5,577 nucleotides of DNA from Chloroflexi bacterium RBG_16_68_14 (lineage in GTDB: Bacteria > Chloroflexota > Dehalococcoidia > DSTF01 > RBG-16-68-14). How positions within the stretch are numbered: position 1 is the stretch's first letter; each line of letters opens with the position of its first letter. Made by a program: the position numbers and the translations under genes. Where the stretch lies: assembly GCA_001796995.1 (NCBI GenBank), contig MGOB01000078.1:16009-21585 (forward strand). The letters are read 5' to 3'. Under the pieces are notes generated by a model, which saw only the letters and a list, made by a program, of their open reading frames with translations, searched no databases and had not been told where the DNA came from. Below, one piece after another: positions 1 to 5,542 of this stretch.

Positions 1-16
1 TTCCGTTTAGCATATG

Positions 17-35
17 GGTAGGCGCGCCGCCTACC
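17..35 (-). terminator. Perfect 8-bp hairpin after the redoxin gene
   Basis: GGTAGGCG and CGCCTACC pair perfectly around a 3-base loop. On the minus strand the stem begins 13 bases after the TGA stop of the redoxin gene. There is no run of T after it (the following bases are CATATGCTAAAC), so it is not a textbook intrinsic terminator. It may be a weak or factor-assisted terminator or an mRNA-end stabiliser. Alternatively it could be a selenocysteine-insertion hairpin for the TGA at 49-51 (see findings). The structure is seen directly; the role is inferred. Confidence 0.4.
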
Positions 36-48
36 GGTGCTTGGGGGC

Positions 49-537
49 TCAGCCCGGCTTGAAGGGCGGGTTGCCGTCGTTTTCTTCGGCGATGAGCCGG
101 GGCGCCTCGCCCAGGCATTCCGCCAGGCGACGGGAGATCTGGTTCAACTCCTCCTTGTCGAACCCGACGCTGGTCATCTCGATGATCCCGTCCTGGCCGA
201 TGAGGAAGAGCGTCGGCGTCGCCTCCGGATCGTACTGTCGGGAGACGGGCCAGCCGTCGCCCTCGATGAGCACGGGGAAGGGCAGGCCGTGCTGGCGGGC
301 GATGTCGCCACTCGCCTCGACGCCGTCCTGAGAGATGGCCAGGATCTGCCAGCCGCCCGGGCGGGACGCCTCGGCCAGGCGCTGAAGATAAGGAAAGACC
401 AGGTGGCAGGTGCTGCAGTCGGCCTTCCAGAAGACGGCCAGCGCCGGCCCCCGCGCCAGCGCATCCTCCAGCCGGTGCCGCCGGCCCTCCAGGTCCGGCA
501 GCTCGAAAGCAGGCGCCCGCTCGCCAGCCGTCAGCAC
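49..537 (-). CDS. Thioredoxin-fold redoxin (TlpA/AhpC-TSA-like), cytoplasmic type
   Basis: The 162-residue product has a redoxin fold: an N-terminal AGERAPAFELPDLEG segment (residues 4-18), FWKADCSTC with the CxxC active site at Cys41 and Cys44, and a cis-proline loop ATPTLFLI (Pro108). There is no signal peptide or membrane segment, so it probably acts in the cytoplasm as a thiol-disulfide reductase or peroxiredoxin-like protein; its substrate is unknown. This contrasts with the membrane-tethered WCPPC protein encoded at 3476-4156. The start is GTG at 535-537, the only start near the fold's beginning, with GGAG about 11 bases upstream. The stop of the small upstream ORF lies 18 bases before it in the same frame. 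The C-terminus ends NPPFKPG just before TGA. I recall related proteins continuing as PGC plus a few residues, and here the next in-frame codons read APKHR and then TAG. The domain call is secure; the specific function is not. Confidence 0.87.
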   Translation of the reverse strand: MLTAGERAPAFELPDLEGRRHRLEDALARGPALAVFWKADCSTCHLVFPYLQRLAEASRPGGWQILAISQDGVEASGDIARQHGLPFPVLIEGDGWPVSRQYDPEATPTLFLIGQDGIIEMTSVGFDKEELNQISRRLAECLGEAPRLIAEENDGNPPFKPG

Positions 538-555
538 GGTCGGGCCGACTCCGTC

Positions 556-828
556 CTAGTGGTGGAGGTTATGGCGGGTAGCGATGAGGCAGAGGCGGCG
601 CATGGCACGCCCGATCTCCCCCGGCCGGCGCAGCCCTTGGTTGACCGCCTCAAACGCGTGCTTCCCCCAGTGATGGGCACCCAGCTCATCGCCGCAGAAG
701 CGCACGGCCTGGCCACCGACGCTCACCGCGAAGCCGCCACCCACCGACTGGATGACGATCTGGGGCATCGATTCCCGTGGCGCATAGCGCTCTAGCGCGA
801 CGGCTGTCATCCGGCGCACATGCCTCAC
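556..828 (-). CDS. Small hypothetical protein, about 70-90 residues
   Basis: I do not recognise this family. As the longest form it is 90 residues from a GTG at 826-828. ATG codons at residue 7 (808-810) and residue 21 (the MPQIVIQS form) are alternative starts, and none has a strong Shine-Dalgarno at ideal spacing. The middle (residues 22-45) looks like a short beta-rich stretch, IVIQSVGGGFAVSVGGQAVRF. The second half is basic and rich in His (HHWGKH at 52-57, RHNLHH at the C-terminus), with Cys45 and Cys80. There is no signal peptide or membrane segment. It lies 61 bases after lgt and 18 bases before the redoxin, in the same orientation, so it may be co-transcribed with the redoxin. A consensus TATAAT lies about 24 bases upstream. 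A real gene is likely because no other frame here gives a credible protein and the gap would otherwise be large, but homologues would be needed to settle it. Confidence 0.55.
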   Translation of the reverse strand: MRHVRRMTAVALERYAPRESMPQIVIQSVGGGFAVSVGGQAVRFCGDELGAHHWGKHAFEAVNQGLRRPGEIGRAMRRLCLIATRHNLHH

Positions 829-851
829 CTGCCACCGATAGCTTCGGCTCC

Positions 852-857
852 ATTATA
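852..857 (-). promoter_or_regulatory. Consensus -10 hexamer upstream of the small ORF/redoxin pair
   Basis: The minus strand reads GGCGTATAATGGAG in the otherwise very G+C-rich gap between lgt and the small hypothetical gene. The hexamer is a perfect TATAAT, about 24 bases before the GTG start and 41 before the ATG alternative. No recognisable -35 box lies 16-18 bases upstream (the region reads ACCCGA) and there is no TGn extension. If used, it would let the last two genes be transcribed separately from the M23-tlpA-resB-lgt block. This is suggestive only. Confidence 0.3.
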
Positions 858-889
858 CGCCGCTGGCGGACCGGTCGGGTGGACTCCAG

Positions 890-1801
890 CTATCGCGCCG
901 GCGGGCCGGTCGCCGCCGCCGGCACCGGCCTCGCTGCGGCGGCAGGAGTCCCCGATTCTCCGCGACGCCAGCAATAGATGAGCCCGAGCAGCGCGATGGG
1001 GATGACGAAGAGGCTGGTCACCTGCGGCGTGGTGAGCCCGGCGATGACCTCGCGGCTGTCCAGGCGCAGCTCGCTCTCGCCGATGCGTATCAGCGAGTAG
1101 AGGAGCAGGAAGCTGAAGAAGGTGACCCCTTCCCTTCTGGCGACCCGCAGGATGAGGAAGAGCAGCCCAAAGATGAGGAGGTCGCCGACCATCTCGTAGG
1201 CCACGGCCGGGTGCTGCGCACACAGCTCCTGCACGGGGATGCCCAGGACCACCCCGTAGCCGCATTCGGGGTGGCTCGTAAAGCTTGGGCTGTTGATGTG
1301 GGTGTAGCGCACCGCCCAAGGCAGGTCCGACACCTTGGCGAAGTGCTCGCCGTTGATGATGTCGCCGATGCGGCCGATGGCCATCCCCAGGATGCCGCCG
1401 AAGGCAGCACCGTCCAGGCCGCGCCTGATGGGCAGCTTCCGCACCCAGGCGTAGGCCAGCCCTCCGGCAATCCCGCCCAGGACGGCACCAAAGACGGAGA
1501 TACCCCCCTCGTTGATGCGGAAGATGTCGACCACGTCATTGATTCCCGGGGAGCCCCAGCGCTCGAAGACGAAGAGGGCGCGGGCGCCGATGATGCCACT
1601 GGGGATGACGACCAGGGCTACGCTGTAGATGTCGTCGTCGATGAACCCCAGGCGCCGCCCCATCACCAGGCAAATGTAGACGCCGGCGGCGATGCCCACG
1701 GCGGTGAACACGCCGTGCCAGGTGAGGAGCAACCCCCAGAACTGCCGGATCTCCGGATCGATACCGATCTCGATGGTGAGGAGCGTCAGCGCGCTATGCA
1801 T
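890..1801 (-). CDS. lgt: Prolipoprotein diacylglyceryl transferase, divergent type
   Basis: This integral membrane enzyme transfers diacylglyceryl from phosphatidylglycerol to the lipobox Cys of exported prolipoproteins. The product has 303 residues and about seven hydrophobic segments. Family landmarks in order are: an N-terminal IDPEI then TWHG (27-30), NEGGISVFGAVLGG (97-110), GRIGDIINGE (143-152), DLPWAVRY (159-166), HPAVAYE (197-203), and Y235-SLI-R239 followed by LRLDS. Several positions reported essential in the E. coli enzyme differ: His29 for Tyr26, Phe104 for His103, Asp147 for Asn146, Ala155 for Gly154, and Ser243 for Glu243. The Arg and Glu of GRIG..NGE are kept, as are Tyr235 and Arg239. 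The C-terminus has an Ala/Pro-rich tail (about 286-303). The ATG at 1799-1801 overlaps the resB stop by 8 bases (ATGCATAG), and AAGGAG sits 9 bases upstream, indicating translational coupling. The family assignment is firm; full activity is inferred. Confidence 0.95.
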   Translation of the reverse strand: MHSALTLLTIEIGIDPEIRQFWGLLLTWHGVFTAVGIAAGVYICLVMGRRLGFIDDDIYSVALVVIPSGIIGARALFVFERWGSPGINDVVDIFRINEGGISVFGAVLGGIAGGLAYAWVRKLPIRRGLDGAAFGGILGMAIGRIGDIINGEHFAKVSDLPWAVRYTHINSPSFTSHPECGYGVVLGIPVQELCAQHPAVAYEMVGDLLIFGLLFLILRVARREGVTFFSFLLLYSLIRIGESELRLDSREVIAGLTTPQVTSLFVIPIALLGLIYCWRRGESGTPAAAARPVPAAATGPPAR

Positions 1802-3476
1802 CGCCTTCCGCTCCTTGCTTGCCCTCTACCGTCGTCACGCCCAGCTCCTCCATCAACCTCTCTACCTCCGACTGGAAGACTCCGCTCCGCTCGGCCAGCC
1901 CGGCCACCACCGTCCCCTGGGGCCGCACCCGCGCCCAGAGGCGCAGCCGCGGTATGTAGAAGGTGATCAGCAGGCCGATCAGCAGCAGGCCGGCCGCTAC
2001 CCAGATGAAGTTGGCCCCCGGGTCTCGCCGCACCTCGATGCCAGCGAACTCCCTTCGTCCCTCGAAGAGATACTCCCTGTCACCAATCTGTACCGGCTGA
2101 TCAGGGTACAACGTCAGGGCGCGACCGTCCACCGGCCCCAGCACCGTCAGGTAGGGCGTCCCTTCCGGCGTCTCCGAGAGCACCACCACGGCGCGGTCGC
2201 CATCGCCGGGGATGCCCGAGGTCACGATGGAAGGGAGCCCCGTCGCCTGAGCGAAGGTCCAGGTCAGGCCGCCCGCCGTATGCGACTCGCCGGCGGGCAC
2301 CAGGAAGCCCGCCTCCGCGTCCTCCCGCTCATAGACCACCAGGTTCCAAACCTCCTCCTCGTCCTGGGTCACCCCCACCCAGAACTGGCGCCCGCTGCCA
2401 GGCACCGTGATCAGTGTCCCGCTCGCCTCACCGATAAAGTCGGTGGGCACGATCACGTCGTCTACGAGGAGCGCACCCGCATCGCCCCGCACGGTGATAG
2501 CCGGGGCAGGGACCAGCTCCTCCAGCGCCAGCGTCTCCCGGTAGAGGGCGTTGCCCGTCCCCACGTCGCGCACGCGCAGGGCGGCGCCCTCGCCGAAGTA
2601 CCCTGCCTGGTGGAAACGGTAGCCGCCGTAGGACAACGGGCCGTTCACGGTGGCGACGCCTCGCGCCACCTCCCGTCCCCCCTGGTAGATCACCAGCTCG
2701 CTGCGGTAGTCCAGCGCCGCGCCCGACTCACCGAAGACGCCAACGGCGTCCACCACCTCCACCTGCATCTGCTCGGGGTGGCTGACGGGGAAGACCGGGC
2801 TGGCGGTGCCCTCGGCGATGAAGAGCGCGTTGGTATAGCCGCCCAGCCGGGTGACGAGGCCGCCGGCCAGGAACAATACCAGCGCAAGATGGGTGACGAA
2901 GCTGCCCATCTGCGCCCAGGCGAAGCGGTCGGCGAAGAGATACGTAGTCTCTGCCTCCGCAAGGGTGCGCACCCGAAAGCGCCGCCGACGCAGCAGCGCC
3001 TGGAGGCGGGCCGAGGCATCTTCGCCCGCTGCCGCTCGCGGCGTGACGAAGGCAACCCGGTTCGCGGCCCGCTCGAAGAAGCTGTCCGGCACCAGCTCGC
3101 GGGGCCTGGTAACGTTACGCCAGACCGCCAGGAAGCGGTCGGCGGTGTACACGCAGATGGAGACCGCCAGCAGCCCCAGCGCCGCCAGAAACCACCACGT
3201 CGCCACGACGGTGAAGAGCCCTACCCAGTGCATCGGCTCCGTGAAGGGGCCGAACTTCCCCCTCTGGACCTCCAGCCAGGCCCCCACCGCGGCCGGACTG
3301 TCCCGCAGGGGGACCGGTATCTGGGGCAGGACCACAGCCAGCAGGCCCGCCAGCGCCAGGAAGCCAATGAGCGCCACAGCGAGCTGGGCCGACGACAGCA
3401 GCCGCCAGAGCCACAGCAACAGCTCGTGGTTGCGGACCGGCTGGACGCGGCCCCTTGCCGTCTCCGCCCGCGCCAT
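1794..3476 (-). CDS. resB: Cytochrome c biogenesis protein ResB/Ccs1 (System II)
   Basis: ResB forms, with ResC/CcsA, the System II cytochrome c synthase that exports heme and attaches it to apocytochrome c outside the membrane. The 560-residue product has the expected layout: a short basic N-terminus, TM1 (about 31-50), TM2 (86-110), a cytoplasmic stretch, TM3 (188-206) with His196 in VTHLALVL at the position of the conserved membrane histidine, a large extracytoplasmic beta-rich domain (about 210-485) containing GGYRFHQAGYFG (284-295), and TM4 (489-507) followed by YIPRLRLWARV. After TM4 many family members have a His where this protein has Arg510. The C-terminal cytoplasmic tail is rich in Glu. 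The ATG shares one base with the tlpA stop (TGATG), and GAGGAG lies 8 bases upstream, so the two genes are coupled. No ResC/CcsA gene lies in this window; lgt follows instead. Confidence 0.92.
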   Translation of the reverse strand: MARAETARGRVQPVRNHELLLWLWRLLSSAQLAVALIGFLALAGLLAVVLPQIPVPLRDSPAAVGAWLEVQRGKFGPFTEPMHWVGLFTVVATWWFLAALGLLAVSICVYTADRFLAVWRNVTRPRELVPDSFFERAANRVAFVTPRAAAGEDASARLQALLRRRRFRVRTLAEAETTYLFADRFAWAQMGSFVTHLALVLFLAGGLVTRLGGYTNALFIAEGTASPVFPVSHPEQMQVEVVDAVGVFGESGAALDYRSELVIYQGGREVARGVATVNGPLSYGGYRFHQAGYFGEGAALRVRDVGTGNALYRETLALEELVPAPAITVRGDAGALLVDDVIVPTDFIGEASGTLITVPGSGRQFWVGVTQDEEEVWNLVVYEREDAEAGFLVPAGESHTAGGLTWTFAQATGLPSIVTSGIPGDGDRAVVVLSETPEGTPYLTVLGPVDGRALTLYPDQPVQIGDREYLFEGRREFAGIEVRRDPGANFIWVAAGLLLIGLLITFYIPRLRLWARVRPQGTVVAGLAERSGVFQSEVERLMEELGVTTVEGKQGAEGDA

Positions 3477-4156
3477 CAGCCGGGCTCCTCGGGCAGGATC
3501 TTCGCCAGGCGCTCCTCCAGGGTCTTCTCTGTCATCGGGCCGTAGTAGAGATCGCGGATGACGCCCGTCCCATCGATAAAGTAGCTGGTGGGAATGCCCT
3601 GTATCGGGCCACCCAGGCGCCAGACATCGGCCAGCTCCCCGTCGCGGTCGATGACCAGCGGGAAGTCGATCCCGAACTCCTCAGCGAAGTCGAGCACCGT
3701 GTCGTCCGGCTCCTGCAAGTTAATGCCAACGATGACCAGGCCTTGGTTCTGGTACCGCTCGTACGCCGCCACCAGCTCCGGCATCTCGGCGCGGCAGGGC
3801 GGGCACCAGCTCGCCCAGAAGTTGACGACCACGGGCTGCCCCTGGAGGTCGCTCAGGCGGAGGGTGCCGCCCTTGGGCGTCTCCAGCAGGAAATCGGGCG
3901 CGGCGCGGCCGACCTGTGTGACAGGAGGTTTGCCAGTAGGGTTCTTGTCCGTCGGCAGCTCGACGGTGCCGAAGCGCTCGTCATCGGCCACGGTCCCTCC
4001 GTCCCCCCGACTGTCCCAGTACCAGAGGCCACCCAGGATGACAGCGAGGATGCCCAGAGGCAACACGACGGAGCGCAGGACGCCGGCCCAGGCCCGCCGA
4101 CGCTGCGGCCCCTCTCCTAGATTATCCCCGGCAGGCAGCTCCATTCGCTCTTCCAT
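3476..4156 (-). CDS. resA: Membrane-anchored thiol-disulfide oxidoreductase, ResA/TlpA family
   Basis: This is an extracytoplasmic thioredoxin-fold reductase, most likely reducing the CxxCH disulfide of apocytochrome c before heme attachment. The 226-residue product has a basic cytoplasmic N-terminus (about 1-28, with RRRAW), one membrane anchor (about 29-46), a linker, and then the domain: APDFLLETPKGGTLRLSDLQG (86-106), VVNFWASWCPPC with Cys118 and Cys121, PELVAAYERYQNQGLVIVGI (126-145), and cis-Pro189 in GIPTSYFID. The start is uncertain. The ATG at 4154-4156 has no clear Shine-Dalgarno, while the ATG four codons later (4142-4144) has GGAAG about 5 bases upstream. The gene starts 9 bases after the M23 stop and overlaps resB by one base. 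The pairing with ResB supports a ResA-like role; generic TlpA reductase is the alternative name. Confidence 0.92.
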   Translation of the reverse strand: MEERMELPAGDNLGEGPQRRRAWAGVLRSVVLPLGILAVILGGLWYWDSRGDGGTVADDERFGTVELPTDKNPTGKPPVTQVGRAAPDFLLETPKGGTLRLSDLQGQPVVVNFWASWCPPCRAEMPELVAAYERYQNQGLVIVGINLQEPDDTVLDFAEEFGIDFPLVIDRDGELADVWRLGGPIQGIPTSYFIDGTGVIRDLYYGPMTEKTLEERLAKILPEEPG

Positions 4157-4165
4157 CGGCCGCAG

Positions 4166-4927
4166 CTACTGCGAAAACGCCTGCTCGTAGAGCTGACGCA
4201 CTTGGTCCGGATCGAGCCCCTGGCCCAGGTACGCATCGCCCACGCGGATCTCGAAGTGCAGGTGGACTTGCGTCCCCGAGTTAGTGATGGACTCAGGAGA
4301 CCCTGATTCTCCAACGTACCCGATGACCTCCCCCCGCTCCACCCGGCCGCCGACCTCCACGCCCTCGGCAATCCCGTTCAGGTGAACGTAACGAGTGACG
4401 ATGCCGTTCCCATGATCGACCCACACCTGGCGCCCACGAAAGGCGTCCAGCACGTCTGGGTCGTTGCCCTCTCCCCGCTCGACGCGGGCCTCCAGCTCCG
4501 CCAGCTCCTCGGCGGTCAGGTCCTGGTAGTCCCAGTCAGCCCGGGTGACGGTGCCGGCTTTGGCCGCCAGCACCTCGGTATCGAGGCCGATGGCTACACA
4601 GTTGTCGGAGTCGTAGAAGTCTACCCCTTCATGGGTGCCCTGCCGGTACTCTCGCGGCGCGCCCGGCATCAGCGCGTCATCCTGAGGCAGACAGCCGCCA
4701 TCGATGGGGTAGCTGAAGCCGGAAGCACCAGGGGGGAGCGTGGTGGATGGTGTGGAAGGCGTCCTCGTCGGCTGACGGGGCTGCGTGTTGCCGGTTGCCG
4801 GCGTCGGAGTCGCCAGGAATTCCACCTCCACCCCCGGCGATGAAGACCCGCCGCCGCTCCGGAAGGCGAGGGTAACGCCGGTCGCCACCAGCATGGCAGC
4901 AACCACAATTACAACGACCAGGCGCAG
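4166..4927 (-). CDS. M23 (LytM-type) metallopeptidase, signal-anchored, probable CTG start
   Basis: This is an extracytoplasmic zinc peptidase of the peptidoglycan-cleaving M23 family. Numbered from the internal GTG (4904-4906, 246 residues), it has a hydrophobic N-terminus, a Thr/Pro-rich linker (about 32-60), and an M23 domain with THEGVD (His92, Asp96), VDHGNGIVTRYVHL (His175) and QVHLHFEI (His215, His217). All zinc and catalytic residues are present, so it is probably active. Cys72 and Cys103 may form a disulfide. About 35 residues rich in Glu and Ala (about 125-160) interrupt the usual AGTV...VWVDHGNG connection. The GTG has no Shine-Dalgarno, and no ATG, GTG or TTG precedes it in frame back to the nadD stop. 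A CTG at 4925-4927, six bases after AAGGAGG, adds MRLVVVI and gives a proper charged-then-hydrophobic signal segment of 253 residues in total. I chose that start. The gene heads the block tlpA-resB-lgt with a 9-base gap. Confidence 0.88.
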   Translation of the reverse strand: MRLVVVIVVAAMLVATGVTLAFRSGGGSSSPGVEVEFLATPTPATGNTQPRQPTRTPSTPSTTLPPGASGFSYPIDGGCLPQDDALMPGAPREYRQGTHEGVDFYDSDNCVAIGLDTEVLAAKAGTVTRADWDYQDLTAEELAELEARVERGEGNDPDVLDAFRGRQVWVDHGNGIVTRYVHLNGIAEGVEVGGRVERGEVIGYVGESGSPESITNSGTQVHLHFEIRVGDAYLGQGLDPDQVRQLYEQAFSQ

Positions 4928-4933
4928 TCGGGG

Positions 4934-4940
4934 CCTCCTT
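4934..4940 (-). promoter_or_regulatory. Strong Shine-Dalgarno that points to a CTG start
   Basis: AAGGAGG is a near-perfect match to the 16S rRNA tail. Six bases (CCCCGA) separate it from CTG at 4925-4927, which is in frame with the M23 peptidase. The only ATG nearby (4962-4964) lies upstream of this site and in another frame. The first in-frame standard start (GTG at 4904-4906) is 27 bases away, too far for this site. Confidence 0.6.
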
Positions 4941-4969
4941 AGGCTCGCGAACAGTCGAGTGCATATGTC

Positions 4970-4997
4970 AGGATACCACTTGCCGGACAGCAGGCAA
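4970..4997 (-). promoter_or_regulatory. Candidate extended -10 promoter for the M23-tlpA-resB-lgt block
   Basis: On the minus strand TTGCCT (4992-4997) is followed 16 bases later by TATCCT (4970-4975), with TGG immediately before it, so the -10 has the extended TGnTATnnT form. Each hexamer matches consensus at four of six positions. Transcription would start roughly 35-40 bases before the proposed CTG start. The position in the only sizeable gap of the block fits, but the motif is weak and could be chance. Confidence 0.33.
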
Positions 4998-4998
4998 G
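4979..4998. repeat. Short inverted repeat between nadD and the M23 gene
   Basis: CTTGCC and GGCAAG form a 6-bp inverted repeat around 8 bases. It lies about 35 bases after the nadD stop and overlaps the candidate -35 box. It could be a small hairpin at the end of the nadD transcript (no T run follows, so a poor terminator) or a protein-binding site over the promoter. It may also be chance in G+C-rich DNA. Confidence 0.25.
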
Positions 4999-5032
4999 GC
5001 GAGGAGATGGCGAGCGAAGTGCGGACTGGTCT

Positions 5033-5536
5033 CTACCCGCTCCGGTAGAGGCCGTGCTCCCGGATGTACGCCTCGGCGGCGTCAGGCACCAAGTAGCGGA
5101 GGCTGCATCCCGCTCCCGCTCGCCGTCGCAGCTCCGTCGCGCTGATATCGATGCGCGGCATTTCCAGCCAGAGGACGCGGGAGCCCAGCCCTGGCAGGAG
5201 CCGGTCGAGGGCGGCGCGCCCGGGCCGCTTGCTGCGCCGCTCCGTCAGCGGAACCGTCCTGGGCAGGGCCTGCTCCAGCACATCGCCCGACGAATTCTCC
5301 TCAGCTCTTGGCGCTACTGCCAGCATCGCCAACCGGATCAGCCGGTCGGGCTGGCGCCAGTTCGGCAGGTCCTCCAGCGCGTCCATCCCCAGTAAGAAGA
5401 CGAGCTCGCTTTCCGGATACTCCTCGTGCAGCGCCGCCAGCGTATCGACCGTATAGGTGGGCCCCGGCCGGTCCACCTCCAGCGTGCAGAGCTCGAAGGC
5501 GGGATTCCCCTCGATTGCGAGCCGCACCATCGCCAC
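5033..5536 (-). CDS. nadD: Nicotinate-nucleotide adenylyltransferase, C-terminal part; upstream frame broken by a stop
   Basis: NadD joins nicotinate mononucleotide and ATP to form deamido-NAD in NAD biosynthesis in the cytoplasm. The 167 residues from the GTG at 5534-5536 carry the second half of the family pattern: RPGPTYTVDTL (23-33), FLLGMDALEDLPNW (47-60), and the C-terminal ISATELRRRA (131-140) with SLRYLVPDAAEAYIREHGLY (145-164). The N-terminal nucleotide-binding motif (GGTFDPxHxGH) is absent; it would lie beyond the window. The GTG is almost certainly not the native start: HRVAMVRLAI at the junction is a mid-protein NadD segment, and matching sequence continues upstream past a TAG at 5543-5545. 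This is therefore a broken gene, a sequencing error or, much less likely, a re-initiating fragment. The stop is TAG, and the frame after it runs open into the M23 gene. Confidence 0.85.
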   Translation of the reverse strand: MAMVRLAIEGNPAFELCTLEVDRPGPTYTVDTLAALHEEYPESELVFLLGMDALEDLPNWRQPDRLIRLAMLAVAPRAEENSSGDVLEQALPRTVPLTERRSKRPGRAALDRLLPGLGSRVLWLEMPRIDISATELRRRAGAGCSLRYLVPDAAEAYIREHGLYRSG

Positions 5537-5542
5537 GCGATG

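Noticed and set aside
37..795. Plus-strand open frame of 252 codons opposite the redoxin and small ORF
   Set aside because: The redoxin motifs (FWKADCSTC, ATPTLFLI) are on the minus strand; the plus frame has no recognisable domain and no ribosome site.
869..876. 8-base palindrome GACCGGTC after lgt
   Set aside because: Too short and too expected in G+C-rich DNA to support a site or terminator.
1692..3545. Plus-strand open frame of 617 codons opposite resB and the start of lgt
   Set aside because: It is antisense to two clearly recognisable genes. Its translation is rich in Arg, Gln, His and Pro with no domain, which is the usual antisense shadow in G+C-rich DNA.
3455..4190. Plus-strand open frames opposite the WCPPC thioredoxin gene
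   Set aside because: The minus-strand protein is unmistakable; the plus frames are low-complexity shadows.
4677..4964. Minus-strand ORF starting with ATG (MHSTVREPKEAP...) overlapping the M23 gene in another frame
   Set aside because: It runs out of frame through the M23 linker with Cys- and Arg-rich nonsense composition. It matters only as a possible frameshifted start of the M23 gene.
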